Origin: RGIG7213 sp045636245
GTDB lineage: Bacteria; Bacillota; Clostridia; Oscillospirales; CAG-272
Direction of reading: 5' to 3'
DNA: 6,429 nt
Assembly: GCA_045636245.1 (NCBI GenBank)
Contig: JAZTXA010000190.1
Span: forward strand, 1 to 6,429
Translations under genes and position numbers: made by a program
Notes under the pieces: generated by a model
Seen by the model: only the letters and a program-made list of their open reading frames with translations
What the model was told of the DNA's origin: nothing
Databases searched by the model: none
Shown: positions 1 through 6,140 of the stretch, one piece after another
Layout: every line of letters starts with the position of its first letter
Position numbering within the stretch: the first letter of the stretch is position 1

Positions 1-108
1 GTCTTTGCCGGAAGAAAGCACTGTCAGCTTGTCGGAAAGCTCCTTATTTTTTGAAGTTGATTCGGCTTTGGGATACGGTTCGTTAAGAATACAGTTGAAG
101 TTTTTCAA
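1..108 (-). CDS. Unrecognised protein, N-terminal 36 residues only (partial)
   Basis: An open frame runs leftward off the window edge from a TTG codon at 108-106. An AAAGG ribosome binding site (complement of 117-121) lies about 8 bases upstream of it, which favours this start over the in-frame TTG at 114 and GTG at 117. The frame is closed upstream by a stop at 138-136. The visible protein begins MKNFNCILNEPYPKAE and is polar, rich in Lys, Ser and Glu, with no signal peptide or membrane segment. I do not recognise a family from this short piece. It is transcribed divergently from the acyl carrier protein operon, so the two may share the control region at 109-262. That it is a gene is supported by the start context and a plausible promoter; its function is unknown. 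Confidence 0.55.
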   Translation of the reverse strand, partial: MKNFNCILNEPYPKAESTSKNKELSDKLTVLSSGKD

Positions 109-153
109 AAGCAACACCTTTCTTGTATGTGATTGTTATTCGTGCCTCTTTCA

Positions 154-182
154 AGTATATGCTTCACAGCTTTTTTCGTGAA
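154..182 (-). promoter_or_regulatory. Putative leftward sigma-A-type promoter for the partial gene at the left edge
   Basis: Read on the minus strand, TTCACG (177-182) is followed by a 17-base spacer and TATACT (154-159). That is 4/6 and 5/6 matches to TTGACA and TATAAT. Transcription would start near 147, giving a leader of about 40 bases before the TTG start at 108. The call rests on consensus match and position only. Confidence 0.4.
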
Positions 183-208
183 AATAATTGAAATTTTCGC
201 TGTAGCAC

Positions 209-237
209 TTGAAAATGAATGAAAAATGTAGTATGAT
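209..237 (+). promoter_or_regulatory. Sigma-A-type promoter of the ACP-flippase-carboxypeptidase operon
   Basis: TTGAAA (209-214) and TATGAT (232-237) are separated by exactly 17 bases, each matching 5/6 of the -35 and -10 consensus. Transcription should start around 243-245, giving a leader of about 20 bases that contains the GGAGGA ribosome binding site at 250-255. The location also argues that the longer open frame beginning at 209 is not the real coding start, because its first codons are promoter sequence. Confidence 0.7.
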
Positions 238-262
238 TAACGAAAACTTGGAGGAATTTATC

Positions 263-514
263 ATGATAAATAAAATTATTGAAGTTGTAGCGCGCGAGCT
301 TGCCATTGAAGAGGAGCTTGTAAGTGCTGAAAGCGATATTATTGAAGATCTTTGTGCCAATTCACTTGACATTGTTTCAATAATAACGGCACTTGAGGAT
401 ACATACGGTCTTACCGTGCCTGATGAAGCGATAACAGATCTTCGTACTCCCGCGCTTATTGTGGACTACATTGAACAAATGACAAGTTCTGCAGACTCGA
501 AAGAAAATGAATAA
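263..514 (+). CDS. Acyl carrier protein (acpP-like)
   Basis: This is an 83-residue acidic protein of the phosphopantetheine-binding carrier family, close to the usual 75-85 residues. It should carry acyl or aminoacyl groups as thioesters on a 4'-phosphopantetheine arm in the cytoplasm. The attachment motif is at residues 32-36 (ANSLD), with Ser34 as the predicted modified residue. The usual Asp before this Ser is Asn33. It is followed by the helix II-like stretch IVSIITALEDTYGLTVPDEA, which is typical of ACPs. The ATG at 263 is chosen because GGAGGA (250-255) sits 7 bases upstream and the promoter -10 box at 232-237 excludes earlier starts. It is the first gene of the operon, and its last 8 bp overlap the flippase start. 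No fatty acid synthesis genes are adjacent, so a dedicated carrier for envelope glycan or lipid modification is possible (inference). A general fatty acid ACP or a DltC-like carrier cannot be excluded. Confidence 0.88.
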   Translation: MINKIIEVVARELAIEEELVSAESDIIEDLCANSLDIVSIITALEDTYGLTVPDEAITDLRTPALIVDYIEQMTSSADSKENE

Positions 515-1904
515 ATACACGAAATTACTTAAAAACACATCCATAATGGGTGTGGGTGCATTTTTGTCGAAAATACTTGTATTTTTGCTTTTGCCGCTGT
601 ATTCATCGGTCATGTCAACTGCCGATTACGGTGTTGCCGATATCGTAGCGCAATCGTCGAATTTGCTTATGCCGATCGTAACGCTTGGAATATGCACGGC
701 TGTTTTCCGTTTTGCGTGCGGCAAAAAAAGTGACCATGAGGCTGTTTTTACGGTGGGATTCATCCTTTTGCTTTTCGGAATGGTGATCTTCGCAGCTCTC
801 ATCCCCCTATTCAAAAAGGTATACGTTCTTGACGAATATATGCTTCTTTTCGGTCTGTATGTGTTTATGTACGGGCTTCATACACTGTGCGGTCAGTATT
901 TGCGCGGAATCGATAAAATTAAAGAATTTGCCGTTAAAGGTGTGCTTTGCACGGTTTTTACTCTTGCTTTTAATATTCTTTTGTTGCTCGTTTTTCCCCT
1001 CGGTGTTACCGGTTATCTTGTTGCAAATATACTTGCTGACTTCTTTACGGTGCTTTATATGTTCCGTGTGGGAAATCTTATCGATGCATTTCAGATAAAG
1101 AAGTTCTCGTTTGGATTGCTTTTTGAGATGCTTAAATATTCGCTTCCGCTTGTTCCCACAACAATCTTCTGGTGGATAACGAATATGTCAGACAGATATG
1201 TAGTGCTTTACATGATAGACGAATCTGCAAGCGGTATATACGCCATGAGTTATAAGATACCCAATATTATCACGATGCTTACCGGCATTTTTTCAGATGC
1301 ATGGCAAATGTCGCTTATAGAGGAGAACAATCAAGGCTCTGTAAGTAAATTCCTGACAAAAATATTTGAAAGCTATAAAGCGGTATTGTTTATTGCAGGT
1401 TCGGGAATTATTCTTTTTGTAAAGGTAATAACGGGAATACTCATAAGAAACGATTTCTATGTTGCATGGAAATATACAACATTGCTTGTAGTGGCTACTG
1501 TGTGTATGAGCATGGTGAACTTTATTTCTGTTATCTTCCACGTCAAAAAGAAAAGTGTAAATTCTCTGATATGCTCAACATGCGGCGCTTCAATAAATAT
1601 CATCTGTAATATACTGTTTATAAAAGCATACGGTGCGATGGGGGCGGCTGTTGCCACGGTTTTAAGTTATGTTGTTGTATACATTATCGCTACGAACTTC
1701 TCGCTTAAATACGTAAAGTACAATGTTTTTTTTACCAAAACAATGGTTAATATTGCGCTTTTAACGGTTCAGAGTATAGTTATGGTATTTGTCCCCGGTA
1801 TAGCTTCGTATATTATTTCCGCTGTTATTTTCGGCGCGGTCCTTGTCCTCAATTTTCCCGTTTTCCTTTATTTCGTAAAGACTGTTCTGAAGAAAGAAAA
1901 ATAA
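507..1904 (+). CDS. Polysaccharide/lipid-linked oligosaccharide flippase (Wzx/MATE-like, MOP superfamily)
   Basis: This is a 465-residue, strongly hydrophobic inner-membrane protein with about 12-14 predicted membrane helices, the usual size of Wzx/RfbX (COG2244) transporters. Such proteins flip undecaprenyl-linked oligosaccharides across the cytoplasmic membrane. Family-like traits are the N-terminal LLKNTSIMGVGAFLSKI with a first helix at about 12-32, the LPLVPTTIFWWITNMSDRYV stretch at 213-232 (a Pro-rich helix ending in the common DR), and YGAMGAAVATVLSY at 375-388, a typical glycine/alanine-rich late helix. The ATG at 507 lies inside the end of the ACP gene and has only a weak GAAAG (499-503) upstream, so translation is probably coupled to the ACP. 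The carboxypeptidase gene follows after 7 bases. The substrate cannot be read from sequence. No glycosyltransferases are visible in the window, so this is not evidently part of a full capsule or O-antigen cluster. A peptidoglycan-precursor or teichoic-type role is an alternative. Confidence 0.87.
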   Translation: MNKYTKLLKNTSIMGVGAFLSKILVFLLLPLYSSVMSTADYGVADIVAQSSNLLMPIVTLGICTAVFRFACGKKSDHEAVFTVGFILLLFGMVIFAALIPLFKKVYVLDEYMLLFGLYVFMYGLHTLCGQYLRGIDKIKEFAVKGVLCTVFTLAFNILLLLVFPLGVTGYLVANILADFFTVLYMFRVGNLIDAFQIKKFSFGLLFEMLKYSLPLVPTTIFWWITNMSDRYVVLYMIDESASGIYAMSYKIPNIITMLTGIFSDAWQMSLIEENNQGSVSKFLTKIFESYKAVLFIAGSGIILFVKVITGILIRNDFYVAWKYTTLLVVATVCMSMVNFISVIFHVKKKSVNSLICSTCGASINIICNILFIKAYGAMGAAVATVLSYVVVYIIATNFSLKYVKYNVFFTKTMVNIALLTVQSIVMVFVPGIASYIISAVIFGAVLVLNFPVFLYFVKTVLKKEK

Positions 1905-1911
1905 CGGTAAC

Positions 1912-2724
1912 ATGAAAAAAATTACGTTTTTTGTTGTCTTTATTGCGTTTGTGCTTTTGTGTGCATGCTCAGGCGAAAATGATTTTTTACCGATAGATAC
2001 AGGCTGTGAAGAAAGCACTTTAACAGCGTATACTTATGAAGAGTTGAAAACGTTTGAAAAAATAGTTTTTGATGAATCTCTGCTTTTGATAAATCAAACT
2101 CACCCGATATCGGATGATGATGTTTTTGATGTTTCAGAGTATAAAGATACAGACGTTTATATGAACAGCTGTATGCATAGTGATTATGCAAGGCTTTCTG
2201 CGGATATCAGTGAAAAATTTTCGGAAAAGCTGTTTGTTATGAGTGCATACAGAACAAAGGAAGAACAGCAGCAAGCTATTACTGAAGAGGGAGAAAAGGC
2301 GGCAGGTGTCAACGAGAGCGAGCACAGGGCAGGGCTTGCCCTTGATGTTTATGTCAGATATTACGCAGGTGAGGCGTTTTTACAGACGGATACGGGCAAA
2401 TACGTCAACTCCGAATGTTATAGATACGGATTTATAATCCGATATCCGAAATACGGCGAAAAAATTACGGGAATCGGGTATGAGCCGTGGCATATAAGAT
2501 ACGTCGGATATCCGCATGCGGAGATAATCATGCTGAATAAGCTTACGCTTGAAGAATATATATCCGGCTTTGAGCTTGGTAAGTTTTACAGATACGGAGA
2601 TTATCTTATAACAAAACAAGATCCGAAGAATACGTTTCTGCCTCATAGCTTTGAGTCAGCCGTTATTTCTTCGGATAATGACGGAAATATTATAATTACA
2701 ATGGTTTCACCGTTACCAGGTTGA
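1912..2724 (+). CDS. D-alanyl-D-alanine carboxypeptidase-like lipoprotein (VanY/LdcB, peptidase M15B)
   Basis: This is a 270-residue exported lipoprotein. Residues 1-19 form a lipoprotein signal (KK, hydrophobic core, then LCAC with lipidated Cys19). The M15B domain spans about 90-215: SAYRT at 111-115, the metal-binding SEHRAGLALD at 136-145 (His138 and Asp145), and EPWH at 191-194 with the probable catalytic Glu191 and third zinc ligand His194. All expected active-site residues are present, so the enzyme should be active. Relatives cut the terminal D-Ala from peptidoglycan stem peptides outside the membrane, as D,D- or L,D-carboxypeptidases. Residues 216-270 are a C-terminal extension with a motif-like SSDNDGNIIIT near 253-263, of unknown role. 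The start has no clear ribosome binding site and lies 7 bases after the flippase, suggesting coupling. The 3' end overlaps the oppositely oriented DUF4838 gene by 12 bp. No vanA/vanH/vanX-like genes are present, so it should not be read as a resistance gene. Confidence 0.88.
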   Translation: MKKITFFVVFIAFVLLCACSGENDFLPIDTGCEESTLTAYTYEELKTFEKIVFDESLLLINQTHPISDDDVFDVSEYKDTDVYMNSCMHSDYARLSADISEKFSEKLFVMSAYRTKEEQQQAITEEGEKAAGVNESEHRAGLALDVYVRYYAGEAFLQTDTGKYVNSECYRYGFIIRYPKYGEKITGIGYEPWHIRYVGYPHAEIIMLNKLTLEEYISGFELGKFYRYGDYLITKQDPKNTFLPHSFESAVISSDNDGNIIITMVSPLPG

Positions 2725-4536
2725 CGGGGATGAATCAAATGAATCCAAAGAGGGAATTTCCTTTCCTTCTCTGAAATGTGTTATGTTGTATTTCTTCATA
2801 ATCTCATACGTGCTTTCGAGTAACGCGGGATGCTTTTCTTCGTTCCAAGTGATGTACATTGTGTAGTAATCAATCTGAATTTTTGATTTTTCAACGTGAC
2901 GGCGGCAAACGGTTTCCGTTGTGGCATTGTATGCGCGTGTCCACAGATTTGAAAGTTCAACTGCAAAAGCGGCGAGTTCTTCGCTGCTTTTTCCTTTTCC
3001 CATAATATTTTTAACGCCGGTGGAAACGAGCATATGAGATTCGGCGGCGGCCTCGGAGGTTTTATTTATGTATTCATAAATATATTCCCAGCCTTCGCCG
3101 TAGTAGCCTTCCAGAAAGTCGCACATATGACCTATATATTCTTCTTTTGTCATTGTCGGATCCCAGAGAAGTTTTGAAAGAAGATAGGCGCGAAGCTCAC
3201 CGAATTCACCGCTTTCACAGTGGTAATTTCCTTGCTCAAAAACCCCTGTGACATTATTTTCGGCATAAAATTTTATGTTATCGTATATCGTGAATAAATT
3301 CGGAAATGGCGAAAGATAAAACATAAAATTTGTAGTATAGTCCCAAACATAAAGGTTTTTACAGATCTTTCCCCAAGCCTGTATATCTTCGTCAATTCTG
3401 TTTGCGGAGCATTCGTTTACCGCATGAGAAAAGCATGCATCAACACTTGAAAGACGGATGATAACATTGCTTGCGGGTCTTACGGTCTTGGGAGGACGTC
3501 CGACGTTTTCCGAAAGAAGTGCATCAATATATATATCCGGATCATTCTTTTTGAGATCATCCGCAAGCTTGTTTACAAACATAAGAAATGCGGCTGCCGA
3601 TGTTTCCTCTTTGCTGTTTATTGCACTGCATTCTTCGCAGGTGCACATCTTTGAAGTTCCGTTTCCATTGTTTTGCGAAATTGAAATGATGTCTGCCGAA
3701 GGATAGCTTTCAAGCCATTTTTTTGCATTATTCAAGACATTGCCGTAAACATCTTCGTTTGTAAGGCACGGGGGAATATTTCCGGTGCCCGCCAAGGCAC
3801 CGAGAGTATGCACGGAATTATCGGCGTATGTAACACCCCCGCCGAAGCTGTCAAGGTCACGTGAAACACAGCTGTTTATTTTTTGTTTTGCCGAAAATTC
3901 GGGATCAAATGCTTCATACCAGAAGCAGTCGCGGAATCTAAATGCAGGCTTGAAGTAAACGTCAAGATCTGCGGGAACTGTTGCTTTTTCAGATTTGAGT
4001 ATGCGTTCACAGCTTGGGGTGTAATATCTTATACCCACATAATCTTCCAAAAAACTGTAAACACCGTAAAGCGTTCCGCGCTCGCCGTTACCTGTTATAT
4101 AAAGATTTTTTTCCTCACACAAAAAATAATATCCTTCATTTCCCATACGGGTAAGCTTTTGTGTTATTTTTTTCGGTAGAGGATCTGTTTTTCCAATGTG
4201 TATTTTGTATTCGGAGGTGCAGGTTTCATAAGTTTCGCATTTCAAATGTATACCTGTTGATGCGTGTATATACGAAACAAACTCATCTGCTGCGTATTTT
4301 ACCGTGTCGGACGCATTTTCTGCATAGACAACTGTATAAAGTGCTATGTCACTGTCACCGACGGTCAATGCTTTAACGGGAAATGTATTACTGACAGCTC
4401 CGTTTTGTGTAATGCTTTCGGTGTCTTTTTCATTTTCTGTTGCAGTATAATGTGTATCGGTAGATGTTTTAATATCTGTTATACACGAAGAAAGAATAAA
4501 CACCGTTATCAGTAAAAGAGAAAGAAATTTTTTCAC
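2713..4536 (-). CDS. DUF4838 domain lipoprotein, probable surface carbohydrate-related protein
   Basis: This is a 607-residue exported lipoprotein. The signal peptide ends in a classic LSSC lipobox with Cys18, followed by a Ser/Thr/Glu-rich linker (about 19-55). Residues about 60-195 look like the hexosaminidase/alpha-glucuronidase-type N-terminal domain, with the signature NGERGTLYGVYSFLEDYVG (150-168) and then RYYTP. Residues about 200-460 match the DUF4838 pattern: SISQNNGNG (285-293) followed by the cysteine cluster CTCEEC (298-303), and GVFEQGNYH (431-439). The C-terminal part is helical. DUF4838 proteins are generally linked to glycan degradation, but the catalytic activity is not established for this family as far as I know, so no reaction is assigned. 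The start is GTG at 4536 with AAGGA (4544-4548) 7 bases upstream. The GTG overlaps the trmK stop as GTGA, so translation is probably coupled. The TAA stop lies within the VanY-like gene's 3' end. Confidence 0.85.
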   Translation of the reverse strand: MKKFLSLLLITVFILSSCITDIKTSTDTHYTATENEKDTESITQNGAVSNTFPVKALTVGDSDIALYTVVYAENASDTVKYAADEFVSYIHASTGIHLKCETYETCTSEYKIHIGKTDPLPKKITQKLTRMGNEGYYFLCEEKNLYITGNGERGTLYGVYSFLEDYVGIRYYTPSCERILKSEKATVPADLDVYFKPAFRFRDCFWYEAFDPEFSAKQKINSCVSRDLDSFGGGVTYADNSVHTLGALAGTGNIPPCLTNEDVYGNVLNNAKKWLESYPSADIISISQNNGNGTSKMCTCEECSAINSKEETSAAAFLMFVNKLADDLKKNDPDIYIDALLSENVGRPPKTVRPASNVIIRLSSVDACFSHAVNECSANRIDEDIQAWGKICKNLYVWDYTTNFMFYLSPFPNLFTIYDNIKFYAENNVTGVFEQGNYHCESGEFGELRAYLLSKLLWDPTMTKEEYIGHMCDFLEGYYGEGWEYIYEYINKTSEAAAESHMLVSTGVKNIMGKGKSSEELAAFAVELSNLWTRAYNATTETVCRRHVEKSKIQIDYYTMYITWNEEKHPALLESTYEIMKKYNITHFREGKEIPSLDSFDSSPSTW

Positions 4537-5222
4537 TTTTCCGTCCTTCCATTTATCAGCTTTTTCATTTTTTCGGCAATTTCACATTCATATACGCAGT
4601 CGATTCCCGAAAGCTGTTTTCCTTTGATTATATGTTCAAGCTTGCCGATTTTATTTAAGATAAATTCGCAAAATAAAGTATCACCTTGAGTTTTTGTTCC
4701 TATATGAAGAAATACTTCATCGGGATTGTAAGTTGTGCCTGTATAAGAGCAAAGTATTATTTCATATATTTTTCCGCTGTCACGGCACAAAATCTCATTT
4801 TTTATTTCAAATCCGTTTTGAGAAAGATACTGTCTTAATTCATATACGCACGTCATAGGCTGTAAAATGAGATTTACATTTACGTTTCTTGTATATGCGC
4901 TTTTGTCTATTATCTTCGCTATAAGCTCACCGCCCATACCTGCAATTATAATATCATCCGGGGAAAAGCTTTCTATTCCGTCAAGTCCGTCAGCAAGACG
5001 TGCGGTGATAAATTCGGAAAAACCGTATTTTTCAATGTTTGACTTTGCCGCTTCAAGGGGGCCTTTGCGTATATCGGAAGCATAAACACGCCTTGAAATA
5101 CCGCATTTTACAAGTTTACAGGAAACGTATGCGTGGTCACATCCGATATCCGCTACCGATGCACCGCGCCGTACCTGAGAAATTAAAGCATCAAATCTTT
5201 CGTTAGCCAATTTTAACTCCAT
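4533..5222 (-). CDS. trmK: tRNA (adenine(22)-N1)-methyltransferase, TrmK family
   Basis: This is a 229-residue cytoplasmic class I SAM-dependent methyltransferase of the TrmK (YqfN) family, which makes m1A22 in tRNA in Gram-positive bacteria. Length fits the family (about 230). Visible motifs are KLANERFDAL near the N-terminus, the SAM-binding VADIGCDHAYVSCKL (23-37), IIIAGMGGELIAKI (91-104), the post-core LILQPM (118-123), and DSGKIYEI (148-155). The C-terminal about 70 residues should form the helical/coiled-coil domain of this family. I chose ATG at 5222; an in-frame TTG at 5228 would add two residues. Neither has a clear ribosome binding site, and the leader from the promoter at 5254-5282 is only about 25 bases. 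It is the first gene of a two-gene operon with the DUF4838 lipoprotein, overlapping it by 4 bp. In many Firmicutes trmK sits beside a Nif3-family gene and the rpoD/dnaG region; that arrangement is absent here. Confidence 0.9.
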   Translation of the reverse strand: MELKLANERFDALISQVRRGASVADIGCDHAYVSCKLVKCGISRRVYASDIRKGPLEAAKSNIEKYGFSEFITARLADGLDGIESFSPDDIIIAGMGGELIAKIIDKSAYTRNVNVNLILQPMTCVYELRQYLSQNGFEIKNEILCRDSGKIYEIILCSYTGTTYNPDEVFLHIGTKTQGDTLFCEFILNKIGKLEHIIKGKQLSGIDCVYECEIAEKMKKLINGRTEK

Positions 5223-5253
5223 TTTCAATTGTTTTTGGGATCACTATATCGGG

Positions 5254-5282
5254 ATTGTATATCAAATTGGTAAAAAATGCAA
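5254..5282 (-). promoter_or_regulatory. Sigma-A-type promoter of the trmK-DUF4838 operon
   Basis: On the minus strand, TTGCAT (5277-5282), a 17-base spacer and TACAAT (5254-5259) make a near-ideal promoter. The -10 box matches 5/6 and the -35 box 4/6. Transcription should begin near 5247, about 25 bases upstream of the ATG at 5222. Confidence 0.65.
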
Positions 5283-5315
5283 GTGTATTCATAATTAATT
5301 TAATATTTAACCTTT

Positions 5316-5339
5316 AAAAAAAAACAAATTAAGTATAAT
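5316..5339 (+). promoter_or_regulatory. Rightward promoter of the zinc-ribbon membrane protein gene
   Basis: A perfect -10 hexamer TATAAT lies at 5334-5339, about 36 bases upstream of the ATG at 5376. There is no good -35 box at 16-18 bases; the best is TTTAAA at 5313-5318 with a short 15-base spacer. A run of nine A residues (5316-5324) upstream could act as an UP-like element. It lies back to back with the trmK promoter. Confidence 0.5.
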
Positions 5340-5375
5340 ATTAGCGGTGTATATGGTTTTTGAAAGGATTTTGAA

Positions 5376-5756
5376 ATGAAAAGTATAAAGCCCGGACGAG
5401 GCCCGTCAATGATGAGTGGGATCGTCGGAATATTTATGATAGGCTTTGGTATTTTATGGACGGTTCTTGCTGCTCAGGCAAGCGGTATATTTGCCTTGTT
5501 CGGAGTTCTCTGGACGGGTATTGCCGTTGTAATTACCGTATATAATTTTAAAAATGCCACAAATAAGAACAGGTACTCTGAATTTGATATTACCGATTCA
5601 AATGAGGAGCCGGATCCCTTGAACGAACGCTTCGGAATTTCACAAACCACAGTACAAAAAAATAACGGCCGCGACAGCAAGTTCTGCCCATATTGCGGAA
5701 CTCCCGTCGGTGCTGATTTTGAGTATTGCAATAACTGCGGTAAGAAATTGCCGTGA
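5376..5756 (+). CDS. Small membrane protein with C-terminal zinc ribbon, conserved hypothetical
   Basis: A 126-residue protein begins with a basic N-terminus (MKSIKPGRGP), followed by two hydrophobic segments at about 12-33 and 37-56. These probably form a membrane hairpin, with a Gly-rich turn around 34-38. A polar linker (57-100) leads to a zinc ribbon with CPYC (104-107) and CNNC (118-121), the CxxC-x10-CxxC spacing of a zinc_ribbon domain. The tail is likely cytoplasmic. The ATG at 5376 has GAAAGGA (5362-5368) at a 7-base spacing. I recall similar small proteins in Clostridia annotated only as zinc-ribbon domain proteins; no function is known to me. It is upstream of, and co-oriented with, the V-ATPase genes, separated by 69 bases, so a shared transcript is possible but not shown. 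Confidence 0.8.
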   Translation: MKSIKPGRGPSMMSGIVGIFMIGFGILWTVLAAQASGIFALFGVLWTGIAVVITVYNFKNATNKNRYSEFDITDSNEEPDPLNERFGISQTTVQKNNGRDSKFCPYCGTPVGADFEYCNNCGKKLP

Positions 5757-5775
5757 ATTATGTCACTGTTGTAAT
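5748..5775 (+). promoter_or_regulatory. Possible internal promoter ahead of the V-ATPase genes
   Basis: TTGCCG (5748-5753) and TGTAAT (5770-5775) are separated by 16 bases, with 4/6 and 5/6 consensus matches. The -35 box lies inside the last codons of the zinc-ribbon gene. It would give a leader of roughly 45 bases before the GTG start at 5826. This is a weak call based only on match and position. Confidence 0.3.
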
Positions 5776-5812
5776 AGTGAACGAAAATGGGCATCTGCTC
5801 ACTCTCATGTGA
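5763..5812 (+). repeat. Alternating inverted repeats in the leader before the V-ATPase genes
   Basis: Four short segments alternate in complementarity: TCACT (5763-5767), AGTGA (5776-5780), TCACT (5799-5803) and GTGA (5809-5812). Segments 1-2, 2-3 or 3-4 could pair exclusively, and the last one adjoins the AAGGAG ribosome binding site at 5812-5817. Stems are only 4-5 bp and there is no T-tract, so this is not a convincing terminator. It is recorded as structure of uncertain meaning. Confidence 0.3.
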
Positions 5813-5825
5813 AGGAGAATAAATT

Positions 5826-6140
5826 GTGAACGAACTTATCGAAAAGATTCTTAAAGCCGATGAAGAAGCAAGAAAAAAATCTCAGGCGACAGAGGATAAA
5901 AAAGCCCATCTTGAGGCTGATATAACGGAAGCAAAAAACAAAATAAAAGAAGAGTATATGACTGCCGCAGAGGAAGAAATAAAAAGACAGCTTGAAGAAA
6001 AAAGAAAAGAGGCTCAAAGGTCATGGGACGATGCAAGTAAAAAATATAAAAAGCTCGGCGATGATCTGCGGTTTTCTTACAGCGCGAATTATGAGAAGTG
6101 GGCAAGCGATATTGCCGAAAAAGTCATTGAAGGTACATGA
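5826..6140 (+). CDS. V-type ATP synthase subunit H/G-like coiled-coil protein
   Basis: A 104-residue, highly charged, Lys/Glu/Ala-rich protein is predicted to be almost entirely helical. It has a long coiled coil at about 5-80 and ends in YEKWASDIAEKVIEG, similar to the W..dI...i ending of bacterial V-ATPase subunit H/G proteins. Such proteins form part of the peripheral stalk linking the catalytic head to the membrane sector. The start is GTG at 5826, with AAGGAG (5812-5817) at an 8-base spacing. The coiled coil alone would be weak evidence, because low-complexity helices mimic many families. The overlapping downstream subunit C-like gene makes the assignment much stronger. It may also be one of the E/H-like stalk subunits. 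Confidence 0.72.
   Translation: MNELIEKILKADEEARKKSQATEDKKAHLEADITEAKNKIKEEYMTAAEEEIKRQLEEKRKEAQRSWDDASKKYKKLGDDLRFSYSANYEKWASDIAEKVIEGT

Noticed and set aside
209..262. Extended N-terminus of the acyl carrier protein starting at the TTG at 209
   Set aside because: The TTG is the -35 box of a good promoter, the -10 box lies inside the extension, and a strong GGAGGA site precedes the ATG at 263.
1761..2018. Leftward open frame across the flippase-carboxypeptidase junction
   Set aside because: It is antisense to two well-supported genes and has no start context or recognisable family.
1912..2724. Vancomycin resistance gene vanY
   Set aside because: The family matches, but no other van-type genes or regulators are present. 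M15B carboxypeptidase lipoproteins are common housekeeping proteins in Clostridia.
2709..2727. Hairpin CCGT...ACGG at the convergent gene junction as a terminator
   Set aside because: The stem is 4 bp with a 10-base loop and no T-tract on either strand.
2753..2761. Palindrome GGAATTTCC as an operator
   Set aside because: It lies within the DUF4838 coding region, is very short, and has no promoter nearby.
5474..5794. Leftward 106-residue open frame
   Set aside because: It is a shadow of the zinc-ribbon gene, with no ribosome binding site or recognisable domain. The opposite strand has clear protein-family features.
5757..5825. Rho-independent terminator after the zinc-ribbon gene
   Set aside because: The inverted repeat at 5763-5780 has a 5 bp uninterrupted stem and is followed by ACGAAAATGG rather than a T-tract.
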